A stretch of 64,000 nucleotides of DNA from Stemphylium vesicarium. Its lineage: Eukaryota > Ascomycota > Dothideomycetes > Pleosporales > Pleosporaceae. The stretch spans positions 620,001 to 684,000 of the forward strand of contig QXCR01000002.1 in assembly GCA_004380135.1 (NCBI GenBank). Direction: 5' to 3'. The notes below the pieces were generated by a model, which was given only the letters and a program-made list of their open reading frames with translations, was not told the DNA's origin and ran no database searches. Numbering within the stretch: position 1 is the stretch's first letter; each line of letters begins with the position of its first letter. Below are positions 43,774 through 55,147 of the stretch, piece by piece. Position numbers and translations under genes: made by a program.

Positions 43774-45884
43774 CTACGCCGTCTCCCTACCAATCCCCGC
43801 CTTATACCTAGCCAAGCACCTCTCCCGCGCAAACTTGTGCTCAACAACCGGTTCCGGATATCCGTTCTTCTTCGCCTTTTTCGCCGCCTCGCCACCCGCC
43901 AGATATGGATTGTGTATCGCTGGCGCCTCCACACCCTCCAGCTCCTTGACCCACAACCTGATAAACTCACCCTGCTCATCGAACCTCTCAGACTGCGTCC
44001 ACGGGTTGAAGATGCGGAAGTAAGGCTGTGGATCTACACCCGTCGATGCGCTGAAGCCCCAACCGCCGTTGTTGGAAGCGAAATCACCGTCGATGAGGTG
44101 GCTGATGAAGTATTGCTCGCCGAGACGCCAGTCCAGTAAGAGGTGCTTTGCCAGAAACGACGCGGTTATCATGCGAAGCCGGTTGTGCATGTAGCCCGTA
44201 TGGTTGAGGCAGCGCATTGCAGCATCGACAATGGGGTAGCCGGTGCGGCCTCCTTTCCAAGCCGCGAAATGGGCGTCGTTGTACTCCCAGTCGATGTTCG
44301 TGTACTCGTATTTGAACGGCTTGTTCATGCTGGTTGGATGTCAGTGCTTGGGCATGGTAAGTTGGATGTGGGAAGACTGTACCATACGTAAGGCCAGTTT
44401 ACCAAGACGTGTCTGTAGAAGTCCCGCCAGGCCACTTCCCCAATCCAGCCCTTGACGCCGTCCTTGCCTCCGTCAAGCCTCTTCGCGCTGTTGACGTCCC
44501 TCGCCATACGTACACTGGTGCGGGCGGACAACGTACCGGCCGCGTGATGCACGCTGACCCGCCCTGTGCTGTTCAGGGCAGGAAAGTTGCGTGTATCTTT
44601 GTACTTTCCGACCTTCTCGGTAAGGAAACGTTCAATCCGATTGATAGCCGATGCTTCGCCGGCTGGCCATAGGTGCTGGAACCGTTCTTTTTCTTCGGTA
44701 GTGAGAGACTTCGAGTCTGGGAGGTCGGGTACTTTGGAGTCGAAGAGCTTACTGAACATTTGCCGGACATTCGCAGGGTTCTTTTCCGGCATTGGACGCT
44801 CGTTCAGAAGGTGTGGGTGCGCGTGTAGGTGGGCCACCCATGCTCGATACCATGGGCTGTATACCGCGTATTGTCTCCCCCCACCAGTCTTGAGGTTGCC
44901 GGGCGGCACAACGCAGTCATCGTGATATGGCTCGAAGCTGATTCCTTTCTCTAGCATCATATGTGTCAATTGTGCTTCCCGACGCAACTCGTCAGGCTCG
45001 TATTCGAGGTTACAAAAGACGTTCTTAACATTCCACTCCTGCACCAGTTCAACCAGACGGTGTTTTACGTTCTTTCTTTCTGGAACAGTCTCGATATACA
45101 GGGGTATATCAAACTCAGCCAACTCCTGCTTGAGCAGCCCAACAGAACGAAGCTCAAAATCGCATTTGAGTGGGCTGACAAGATGCGCTTCCCAGTCTTG
45201 AGGGCTCATGATCCACACACCGATCACACCGACGCCTTTCTCTTTCGCCAGCTCAGCTGCTTTCGATAACCCTGTGTTGTCCCGTATCCGCAAGTCGCGC
45301 TTGAACCAATGTACGACTGCATCGCCATGTCCACCCTCCTTTCCACTTTGCGCTTTTTCTCTCCCTTGCTTTGTGTCTTTCAGCGCTTTTTCCAAAATCT
45401 CAATTGGCCGCGTGATTTCATTGCTGTTGTACATGGCGCATCGCTCATTGCTCATCTCCGCCGGGTAGTATCGTCGGTCGACTATGCCCGCGCGTTCTTC
45501 TGGTCTAGAATGATCAAAGTTCCCCTCATCCTTCTCCACAGCTTCCCCCGGGGCTCCATTTTCTGTGTTCCGTGCAGTGAAATTCGCGGGTGATTCGCCC
45601 TTCGTAAACGCTTTGTCGAGAGGCTTGGCTATACGCGATCGCTTGTTGGGCGCATGACCGGACGCATCGGTGTAATTGTTCGCGGAGGCGGCATTGGCTG
45701 GGATGGTATTGGCTTTGCGCTTTGGCGGCATCGCGGAGGTTTTCTTTGCGGAACACGTATAGGAATCCGAGACTATGCGCAACGCATTGAACAATGCAGG
45801 CGGTCGCTGTGTCTTCAGATGCACACTGGGTCTCACAAGTTTGAGTGGAAAGTTGGATCGCCGGGCCGGCGCGAACGGACGCAT
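43774..45884 (-). CDS. PHR1: CPD (class I) DNA photolyase
   Basis: Flavoenzyme that splits UV-induced cyclobutane pyrimidine dimers using blue light. Exons 45884-44383 and 44329-43774 give 685 residues (intron 53 bp; the join restores NWPYVCMNKPFKYEY). The N-terminal antenna domain opens VVHWFKRDLRIRDNTGLSKA. The FAD domain shows NSTGRVSVHHAAGTLSARTS, RTGYPIVDAAMRCLNHTGYM, HNRLRMITASFLAKHLLLDW and DGDFASNNGGWGFSASTG, the class I photolyase signature set, and ends with a basic tail. Two in-frame starts exist: ATG 45884 adds 51 basic, acidic-poor residues resembling a mitochondrial presequence, and ATG 45731 begins MPPKRKA, a nuclear-signal-like opening. A cryptochrome is less likely, given the close match to the yeast Phr1 type. 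Confidence 0.93.
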
Positions 45885-46733
45885 GCACGAAGGTTTTGGT
45901 GTGGAAAAGGCGATAGCAATGGAGGCACAGAAAAAAGTAAGGGGTCCATATTGTGTGCCCCCGACGCGTTCATCTCTCGCGTCTAGTACCGATCAATGAC
46001 GCAAATCGTGCCAGGAAGTTTGGGATCGAGATCGGTGAACCAGATTAGCGAGCTCAGCCCCTGTTGAAGCCACGCGATTCAGCGGGCGCAACACTGTGCC
46101 ACGCTGCGACTGACGGGGCTGCTCGCGAATTTTCGCGAACTCTGAGAGCATGGCCACAAAATTATGATTATGCATTGCGCAGCATCTCAGGCTTACCTCT
46201 CTCGATGCTACCTAGGTAGAATGTCGACGCATGCGATCGCCAATCCTCACGCCTTTCACTCCAAACTGCTGCCTGGATACCTTCTTTTACACGTAAGATT
46301 CTAACTGGCGACATAAGTTGACCGCAAGTCATTGGCCGTGGTCTTGACCGGAATCGGGATGCGAGAGTGCGATTTCGTAAGAGTCGACCGTTCTCAGCAG
46401 TCGCGTGCCTAAGGTTTCGATGGGTGCGTGACTGGATGGTTCACAAGGGAGTCATCAAAGTCAATAACTTTCGGCCGGGAAACGAGCTTGTCTTCTGCGC
46501 CCCTCTGGTTTATCCTGCTCACTTCTCAGTCGTGGTCTCTCACCTACCCTGACTCCGTCGCTTAGATTTACGCGCCCGAGAGGTCGTTGCCAGGTTTCAT
46601 GCGAAGGGTACAGTAAGCGACGGTGGAGCTCCCAAGAGAAGACCCGACGCGGTTCATACTTGACGATTGCCTGTCATGATGCGACTTGACTTCTTTTGAT
46701 GATGACCCGGCCCATGATAGGCAATCTGTACAC
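45885..46733. other. Intergenic upstream of photolyase
   Basis: Promoter interval for the photolyase gene. No gene or repeat recognised. Confidence 0.4.
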
Positions 46734-46949
46734 ATGTCAGGAGGCTCATCCGCGGCTGAAATTCCATCCGACTTCTCGGGCCCATTGACATTCATACGTA
46801 ATCGGTTCGAGACGCACAGAGCTGCTATCAACAACTCGGTGTATTACGGAGACGGTGTGGTCTTCCGTGAGACGAAAGGATTGACCGGTGAGGATCGCGA
46901 CAAGAGCTTGGAAGCGCACCTGGGCCAGGAGCCGAGTAGAAAAGGATGA
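46734..46949 (+). CDS. 71-residue hypothetical protein
   Basis: A single frame from ATG 46734 to TGA 46947. It reads MSGGSSAAEIPSDFSGPLTF then IRNRFETHRAAINNSVYYGD and a charged C-terminus (EDRDKSLEAHLGQEPSRKG). Composition and codon use are those of a genuine small hydrophilic protein. The open frame extends upstream only to a TTG. No family recognised. Confidence 0.5.
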   Translation: MSGGSSAAEIPSDFSGPLTFIRNRFETHRAAINNSVYYGDGVVFRETKGLTGEDRDKSLEAHLGQEPSRKG

Positions 46950-48297
46950 AGCGGCGAGTGTTGCCAATACTTCCAAGGTTGGAGTATGCGGACACTGCTG
47001 GAATGACACCATCACAAGGTACATAAGCTGTTGTGTAGCTGCAGCAAGTTAGGACGCAGCCCTACCGACGCCTCGGTGGCGATTCAGAAATTCGGCTCGG
47101 CATGCACTGCCATTGGCCCCCGGCACCCCAATTGCCTAGGGCAAGGCAGACATGATTGGAATACGGATCTTAATCTGAAAACAGCATCGCAGCTCCACGA
47201 CGAATATTATTTTTATGGCTGAGATAAGCTGCCGATCGCTGCTTATCGCCCTGGGCCTTGGGTGAGTACGACTTGGTGGATAGCGGGAATGATCGCGGGT
47301 GGCTCGACGAGCGATAGCTTCGACAACGCGGCATCGACATTTGGTCGTAGAGTGATGACTCAGGAAGCATGATGAGAAGAACAATGACGGTGTTCTTACT
47401 CTAACCCTCTTGATGGTGTTGTCGGGCACGCGGCGGTGGTGGGTTCCGCGCGTTGGAAAGCCGACAGGTACGAGCCGCGCGAAGCGAACGTTCGGCGGGG
47501 CAGCCTAGGTACCAAGGCAGTCACGAACACCAGCTAGGCAAACATCCACCATCCCAGACCAACGGCACTGCGTCGACCTCGACCGACAGTCAGGACTTGT
47601 TTTGAATCGCAGATGATTGAACGCCTTAATCATCAAACGTCGTTGGGGTGGCGACCTATCGTAAGCCCCCGTCCCCGGCCCTACGAGGCATCCCACTAAG
47701 AGCAGGTCCATTCGCCCAGTCAAAGGCCTGAATTGAAACTGTTTTGATCCCCACGCATAGCCACCGCACTCCAGCATCGCCCACCTTGTACTCTGTTTGG
47801 TTAAAAGTAGGCATTTCGCACGTGTGTATGTGCAGGTAATGGCTCGCCTAATGCACCTAATTCAATCCCACCCGCAACCCCCGAGCAGGTGGCCTCGCAG
47901 CTCGATACCAGTCCTGGCAATAACGAGAAACATGCAGCAAAGCTTAATCTTGAGCCTCATCAGGCTTCCCACCTGACTAAATGCTCATTGTTCCAATGGC
48001 CCCTAACGCGGTTCCTCAGTGAGGATAGCGGTCACCCAAAGATAGCCCTACACCCAAACTACCACGTTCTGGCCGAGCTTCCCGCACATCTTTAGCGTGT
48101 CTCTGGCCATGTTCAGGGCCACTTCCTACTCGTGGACAAAGGTTAGGGAAGGATCATGGGGCCAGAGTGAGGGATCATGATGCTGTGAAGGCAGTGACTC
48201 TGAGTTGAACAGGCAGAATCCCGCTAGGGACCTGTATGAGCTTGTGCTGAGATGAGAGGCCTCATCTTGTATATAAGAAACGAGGTGGAAGACTCTT
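46950..48297. other. Intergenic, about 1.3 kb
   Basis: Several short frames on both strands overlap without family resemblance. A TATA-like stretch (TGTATATAAGAAACG near 48269-48283) sits about 25 bp before the ATG at 48298 and may be its promoter. Confidence 0.4.
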
Positions 48298-49459
48298 ATG
48301 AATCATCACAATCCAGTCATGGCTAATGTCGACATTCTTCTCTCTCCAGCATCCTCTATGGCTTCCACTCTTGAACCACAGTCTTCATTCATGCATTCGG
48401 ACAACTTGATCGTCTCCGACGCCCTATCCATCGTCGAAACCTGCAGCCTCCTTTCCACGGCCTATGAAATAGCCTGGCAGACTGTATACACTCTCCATAC
48501 TTCACACCAGAAATTTCTGGCTCCAAGCATGAAGTCACCTTCATCAAGTTCCGGCCGCAGAGTCGCCGGCAAACAAAGAGGACCGCCTCAGCCAGACCCA
48601 GAACCTGCAGCGCCACCGTATGTACCAGCCACCTTGCATGCCTTTTCCCCAAATACCTATACATGAATTTCTTTTTACATCAGAAAATACACACACAAGT
48701 CCTGTCTTACAGTCAGCGCCCCCATAGCAGTCACGTTATACTAACAGCATCCAACCAGCATCATCATTCTATCCCAAAGCGGTAACGCGGTTGCGCCCCA
48801 CTTGCAGGTACCAGACGCTGCCGATCAGGGTCTGGTTGAATCTGGGCCATCTACGTCATCCCTGTCGTACGTAGACCCTTGCTCGGAGACACGTCGTATA
48901 GCTTGCTCGTGTTTCTCTTCCGCGACCTTTCATTTCTGATTTCTGAAATCTAATTCCTCTTTTCTGCGTACAGGCAGCAACAACAGAACAAACCCGCACG
49001 TTACAATCTTAGAAGTCGCAGCAACAACCGCGCTGGCACTTCTTCCCGTCCGCCCAGCAAACCACAGCCGGACCCTAACCCGCATCCTGCGCCACCGTAA
49101 GTTTTCCGTGTTGCTGCCTGATTGCTGGTCGCTGAGGGTGTGTGAGCACGCGACTCTGTTGCGCAGCTTTCGCATGCAGCGCTTGACGGCTTTCACTCTC
49201 TTATCATTACAGAATTGGAATGCTGATGGAATACCAGTGTGATCATCCTCTCCACAGATCGCCGATCCACATCTTTGATCCCCACCGCTCCATCACCACC
49301 CATCCCGGCATCATCACCATCGCCGCCTTCGCATCCCTCTCAAATCCCACCTACAGACAGCACCCCTCCACCAGTCGCAATGGGCTCCAAATTAAGCAAG
49401 GCGAAGAACCCGGAGACCAAAGGCGCGAAACTACAGCCTTCGCAGGAACGCCAGGATAA
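48298..49459 (+). CDS. Three-exon hypothetical protein, Pro/Gln-rich
   Basis: Exons 48298-48617, 48974-49096 and 49213-49459 keep one frame (229 residues). Donors are GTATGT and GTAAGT; the second intron has a branch-like TTGAC and a strong pyrimidine tract before ATTACAG. Exon 1 ends and exon 2 ends are similar (PPQPDPEPAAPP and KPQPDPNPHPAPP), suggesting an internal duplication. Exon 2 adds QQQQNKPARYNLRSRSNNRA. Exon 3 overlaps, in another frame, the first 80 bases of the small gene at 49380, so either the two share a transcript or exon 3 is mostly that gene's leader. A TATA-like motif lies about 25 bp upstream of the ATG. No family recognised. Confidence 0.5.
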
Positions 49460-49580
49460 GGAGGAGATGAAGGAACCGAGCAATTACTACACCCACCGCA
49501 GCAAGAGCATGCGGAGGAAAGCCGATCAGGGCGCGGGCTCCGCTGCTGCTGCCGGAGGCAGCGGCGGTGGATTGGCATAG
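49380..49580 (+). CDS. 66-residue protein with N-myristoylation-type start
   Basis: ATG at 49380 in the context CGCAATGGG opens MGSKLSKAKNPETKGAKL. Gly2, Ser5-equivalent position and following lysines match the N-myristoyltransferase pattern with a basic patch, as in Src-type membrane anchors. The rest is hydrophilic (NYYTHRSKSMRRKAD) and ends in an Ala/Gly-rich tail before TAG. The frame is open further upstream, but only as translated pyrimidine-rich leader (Pro/Ser repeats). Predicted to sit on a membrane inner face; the function is unknown. Confidence 0.6.
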   Translation: MGSKLSKAKNPETKGAKLQPSQERQDKEEMKEPSNYYTHRSKSMRRKADQGAGSAAAAGGSGGGLA

Positions 49581-50218
49581 TTGGCCTTTGTTTTTTTCTT
49601 TTGTGCAAGAGCTGAGGGATAATGGATAAGGGGTGTGGCGGTGTGCATAGTGTGGCACGACAATCCGGGTGTTTGTCTTGGCTAGACGGGCCGTTTGTGT
49701 TTTCTGGCTTACTACCAAGGTAACGCGCGATTGCAGATGAGGGTGCGGCGAGGCCTTTTGTTTCTGGGGTTGACCTTTTTTTTTCTTCACTTTTCTATAG
49801 ACGAGGATGTTTGGAGTTTGGGCTTGGAGACTTTTTTTTTAAAATCTTTTCTGATTGCGCGTTTTTGCATAGCGTTGCCATTGTAACATTTTGATGGTGT
49901 GTTGGGTTGCAGTTCCAGAATACGCATACTGAGTTGTTGATTTGTCTTCTGTTGTTTCGGTCCGTCCTCGCTAATTTTGGGTGCTCAAGAACAACGATAA
50001 CAGCGGCTCTCATGACTCAAGCTGTTCGGTGATTTTGGACTCAAGCAAAGTACAGTTGTGCCGTAGTTGCGCTGCGGATATAGCACGAGAATATGCAGCA
50101 AACTGCATCCTCACGAACGGCCTACAACGAGCCAACTCTTTTGCAATTCCACATTACATTAAATTCATTTTCAATAACTTAAACAAATTTTCTAATCTCC
50201 TAGTGATGACCAACTACC
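49581..50218. other. 3' flank, T-rich
   Basis: Long T runs (49778-49786 and 49830-49842) and AT-rich sequence fit 3' ends of the convergent genes at 49380 and 50219. No gene seen. Confidence 0.45.
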
Positions 50219-53200
50219 CTACTTATGCATGGTGGAGTTACCACCACCCATTCGATAGCTCTCGGGCGGTCCATTATGGCTCTCCATAACACCACCAAGA
50301 TCAAGAACTACCTTCTGCAGAATAACGTTGGCCTCCACGAGCCATAACTTCAAGGTGTGCTTTCCAGGTTCAAGCTCACCGTGGTTGGTAGTGTTGTACC
50401 AAGCGCTATCGGCAACAGCCACGCCCCATCCAACAGGGAAGTTGGGCTGTGGCTGGTCAATAACGTACTCGCGGCGCATCTCCTCCTTGTCGTCAACCTG
50501 CGCAATGTATGCCAGGGGAACCTTGGGGTTGATGTTGTGTGTGGGTGTGAGGATGAGGGTAACGTTGAGACCCATGTCCTCGGTGAGTGGAGTGAAAGTC
50601 ACAAAGTCGTACTCTAGGCTGGGGGCGCTGGAAGAATCCAAGCCCTCGGCAAGGTTATCGGATAGCTTGACGGCAGAGAGTGTGCGACCATACTTTGGCA
50701 GAACCATGTACGAAACATTTGACGAGCCGGGAGTTGAGCGAGTGTAGTGCTCGGCCTCGAATGCGAGCTGGCCTGCTGATTCTACAAACCCTTCGTTGAA
50801 GTCCTCTGGTACGGAAGTCTTGTTCACCATGAACATGACTTGTGGGTTACCACCCTGGGTACCAAAGTCTGTAGACGCGCTGAAGTTGAGGGTGCTTTGC
50901 GCACCGAACCCGTCTTCGACCATGCTCCAATCGACATCAACATAGATACGGACGTCGGGATCGTTAGGTTGCATGGTTCCTTCGGCCTGCGAAAGCGTTA
51001 CAAAAGGATCGGCGCTGATATTCCAGGAGTAGACCTGAGTGCCGCGGTGAGAGATTTCAATCCAGCGCTTGGGGGTGAAGGGAGTCATGTCTGGAAGCAT
51101 CAACGAAGAGGCACCGTTGCCGTGGTATTGGTCGTCGCCGGGAATGGTAGCGTTGGAGCCCTCAACATGGATGCCCATGTCGCCTGCTAGAGAGCGTTCG
51201 AAGACCTGGACCCAGCGTAGATCGGGTGTTGACTGGCGCATTGGTTGTTGCCTGTATGTGATTAGTGTGCTGAAGGCAGGTACTATCTCGAATCCTAAGA
51301 ACTTACCAGTACCCTTGATATCCAAGATGGGTCTGGTCCATCATGTGGTTCCACTTTCCGTTAAGCTGAGTGTGATAGAGGTTGGTGAGGTTATGGTCCT
51401 TCATCATGCCATCAATCACGCGCTGCATCCACACATTGGCACTGTTGCGTCCCATTTGCGCATAAATCATGTTCTTCGCTCCAGAAACCTGGATATCAAC
51501 GTGGTTACCACCGGCAAGTACACGATGGAGAACGATCTCGTAGAAAGCAGCCCTTTGCTCAGACGGAAGCGCGTCGTTGACGGTGTTAGCCTTCTCCGCA
51601 AGTGCTTCCCATCGCGCGATAACATGATCAGCTTCCTCGTAGTTGAGAACACTGTAAGAAGAGGGCTCGACCCACTCAAACTTTCGCATGTTGGCGAGCA
51701 GACCGTATTCATCCATGATATCTGAGATAGTTTGGGCATGCTCAGAGTCGAAGTTTCGGGCGGCGAAACCAGTGATCCACTCGGGTACAGATGTCTCATC
51801 ATACGCGTCGATGTCGTAGGCAATATCGAACCAGTGACTGATAGCAATCTCCGCAGGCTTGATGTCTCCTACATTGACGATCCAGATGCGGTCTGCGTCA
51901 CGGTCCTTAGCTAGTCTCATCTGGTCGTAGGTCTTCTGGAGCTGGATCGTGTCTTGCCACTTGTAGTTGCGCGAGTCACCGACGTAGTCGAAGTGGTAGT
52001 AAACACCGGCGCCACCTGAGCGCTGCTTCTCATCGCCGACGGGGAGACGGCGAATGTTTTGCCAGTTGTCTTCAGTCCAGAGGAGCGTAACCCAATCGGG
52101 AACTTCCATGCCCGCCTCGAAGTAGTCCTGAACTTCCTTGTACAAGCACCACATCTGGGGAACCTCGGAAGCGTTGCCATGGATCTTGGAAAGAATTTCT
52201 TGTTGCGCATTCACGACAGACTCGAGTACGTCGGTTTGTACACCTGCAGACATGGCTGTGTCATGGTATCCGCGCATACCAACCGTGACGACGTTCTCAT
52301 ACGGAGCAGCGCGCTGGGCACCCTCGTAAAAGAAGTCGTAGAGGGTTTTGTTGTTAGTCGACCATGACCAGCCTTCTTGAGAGCCATTGGCCACCTTGCT
52401 CCACTCTTGAGTCGCGCGAACCATCGGTTCTGTATGCGATGTACCCATTACGATGCCGTACTCGTCAGCGAGAGGTTGGTTGCGTGCGTCGTCCACGTTG
52501 AACATGCCGTTCCACATGGCTGGCCAGAGGTAGTTGGCCTTGGACCTGAGCAACAGTTCGAAGACCCTCGAGTAGAATTGAGCCCCGAAAGGTGCACCGT
52601 AGGGAGAGATGGGGTAACGCTCATTCGCCCAGCCTGTCAAAGCTGGAGCCTCGTCGTTGATGAAGAAGCCACGGTACTTGACGGAAGGACTTTTCTGGAC
52701 CTTTGTAGTCTTGAGCAGATGAATGGAATCGTGTTTCTTGGCTGGTACATCGGCGAACCAGTGCCATGGAGAGACGCCAATTTGCTCGGAGACATCGTAG
52801 ATACCGTAGATAGCGCCACGTCGATCACTACCTGCGGAATGTTAGATTCTGAATTGGATGAAGCTGAAACATCACGTACCAGCAATGACAAGCGCTTCTC
52901 CAGTCATGTTACCGACGTTTTGCACAACAGTGCTAACATAGGCCTCCCATTGACCCTCAATCTCGCTGACGTCGAGCTGGCCACTCGCGATCAAGTCATC
53001 AATCAGGCTTGAGTTGCCAATGGTGCCCACTACAATTGTTCCCCCAGTTGAGTTGGTCGCATCGCTGCTACTAACAGCCCAATCCTCGCTGACGCCAGTC
53101 ACGTTGAAGATCATGGAGGCGTTTGCTGTCGTCGTACCGGAAGCCGACAATGTGCCATTGCTACCGGTGACACGTCCAAAGTCGATAGCGAGGTCGTGAG

Positions 53201-53399
53201 CCGCACGCAGGACACCAGGCCAGTCCCCAGCGTCGGCATGAATGCTAACAGGGGAGCCTTTGGATGCAAGTAAAGATGTGTCGTCGCTGCTTGAGGTGCT
53301 GATGGTAGGTTTGCGGAAGGACTCCAGCGCAGCGGCGGGGCCAGCAAAAGCAACTGACAGCGACAGAGCGCCAAGTACAGTGCGAGAGAAGAGCTCCAT
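50219..53399 (-). CDS. Secreted GH115 alpha-glucuronidase
   Basis: Removes glucuronic or 4-O-methylglucuronic acid from xylan. Exons 53399-52880, 52831-51307 and 51251-50219 give 1025 residues, the usual GH115 length. A signal peptide ends near GPAAA at residue 24. Recognisable GH115 blocks are KYRGFFINDEAPALTGWANE, RSKANYLWPAMWNGMFNVDD, YGIVMGTSHTEPMVRATQEW, NVVTVGMRGYHDTAMSAGVQ, TLLWTEDNWQNIRRLP and GAGVYYHFDYVGDSRNYKWQ, and the C-terminal beta-domain contains FEAEHYTR. Many N-glycosylation sequons are present. The introns are 48 and 55 bp with consensus ends. With the GH93-like and AA9 genes in this window it fits a plant-wall-degrading repertoire, though these genes are not adjacent. Confidence 0.95.
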
Positions 53400-54407
53400 G
53401 ATGCTTGGTCAATGAATGAGCAACGTCCTGAAGAAACTCACAAAAGCGTGGAGTTACCCTGCTTTTCAATGCTTCCCCAGGCCGTCTCCTCGTGATATGC
53501 ACGCTTGAGCCATCGCTTGCGATTTCCACCAACCTATTCCATTAATCAACTAGTCACGGTGCATGCGGTAAATCACTTTCCCAACCTATACCTAGGACCA
53601 TTGTCCAACCTTTGCAGCAGGCTCAAGAACGCTTGCAGTGCTGGCCAACGGCCCGATATGACGGACCCTGGTCGTTGCCCCAGCCGGGACCGGCTGTTAT
53701 GTATGGCTAAATTGAAGTGACGTACATGACCCAGTCCTCTTTGAGCTGCATGTCTTCTAGAAGAGCAACCGATGTACCTTGGCGATGAGAGTGGCACGCG
53801 TGCAGTATGCAAATATCCGGATCCCTGGCGAAAGCAGGTGGAGTTGCGCATGCAATCAGGATGCAGGATTGATTAATGATGGGCAGGAGACCAGGCGCGT
53901 GGATGGGATTCTGAGCAGAAACGGATGCCGAGGAAATTCTTCCGGGTAGTTTTCCTGTTAGTTTTCTAGGTGAGAGACACAGGGGAATACATTCAATCCT
54001 TCGATTGCGGGGAATTGCAGCTTGGAAGAGGGCGGGAGGCTTGGGAAAACGGGTCCTCGGTCCCAAGGAGTCTCTCCCCACGTCGAGGTGAAAAGGCTAA
54101 ATGTGCGTCCCCCGCAAAGCGCCATGCCCGGCTCGGCTAGTGCGGCGGGCCATGCCAAGCATCGCGAAAAATGTTGGAAAACGCGACGCGAGGAATCACC
54201 CACGGTAGCCGTCTTCACCCACGCCACACACCGAGGCTTCAGTGGAAGATACCGTGCTTCCTTTTGACTCGTGATTAAGTACTCGGAACGTTATCTCCCG
54301 AAAATACGACAGTCTAGCCTACGGTTGCACGAGATCGTCTGCGTCCGAGCCTCCGCCCGCATCTCCGCCCGCATCTCCGCCCCACGCTTCGAAAGACCGC
54401 CTTCGCA
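53400..54407. other. Divergent promoter interval
   Basis: Lies between the GH115 start and the small basic-protein gene. A frame on the minus strand (53573-54227 region) overlaps others and is not family-like. The last 150 bp contains repeated CGCCCGCATCTCCG units (two near-identical copies around 54356-54382) in the leader of the next gene. Confidence 0.45.
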
Positions 54408-54771
54408 ATGGCTCAAGGCGCAGTCAAGAAGACCAAGGCCGCGGCCCCCAAGAAGTCAGTTTGACCCGACGAAGGGTGTGGCAGCCTCTGCGAACACAGC
54501 CTGAAGCTGGCGCGCAGTGCCACTCCATTGTCTCCGATGCCAGTACTAACGTCTATGCCCTAGGCCTGCCCAGCGTAAGCAACACGGCGCCCGCGTCATC
54601 AAGCCCAAGAAAGCCTCGATCATCTCACAGAACAAGATCAAACACCAGAGCAGCGCCGGACTCGTAGGACAAACCGAGAAGCTTCTCGCGCAAAAGGCCG
54701 GACATTTGGAGATACTCAAGGGAGGCAAGAAGGATAAGAAGGAGGGTGGAGACAAGAAAAAGTCTGGTTGA
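54408..54771 (+). CDS. UPF0390/DUF2462-type small basic nuclear protein
   Basis: Exons 54408-54454 and 54564-54771 give 84 residues: MAQGAVKKTKAAAPKKPAQR, KQHGARVIKPKKASIISQNK, then AGLVGQTEKLLAQKAGHLEI and a Lys/Gly-rich end. This matches the UPF0390 family (human C19orf53 homologues), small lysine-rich proteins of the nucleolus or nucleus with poorly known function. The 109-bp intron has a perfect TACTAAC branch site about 15 nt before the acceptor. Start context CGCAATGGC is favourable. Confidence 0.85.
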
Positions 54772-55147
54772 AAGTCATCAGAAGTAGCGAGATATACCCC
54801 TTTGGTAGGGACGCGCATCAGTTGCCACGGATTAGCAGAGCGGGCATGCTATGAAGACAGTGGCTAGGCAACTGTGGACAAGGCAGCGCAGCGCAGAACA
54901 AAACAGAGCGGGCTTGCGCATGCGGGAGATGGAGGATGCGACAATGCGCCGTCATTGTAAGAAGCGCTCCGTTTCCTCAAGTCCGAGACAGAAGCCCACT
55001 ACACCACGACAATCGGGAAGCCGAAAGAGGGATCTTTTTAGCATGTAAAATGCTTTGCTCATCCATTTTGAGCTCTGAAGTAGTAGTAACCCTGCGCCGT
55101 GCCATTGACCCAAGAAATGGAGGGCATCTCGCCAATTCTGAAGCCTC
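54772..55147. other. Intergenic, convergent 3' ends
   Basis: Short interval between convergent genes. Nothing beyond 3' flanks is seen. Confidence 0.5.

Noticed and set aside
50328..53012. Plus-strand frames of 100-220 codons opposite GH115
   Set aside because: They are antisense shadows of a gene with full-length family match.
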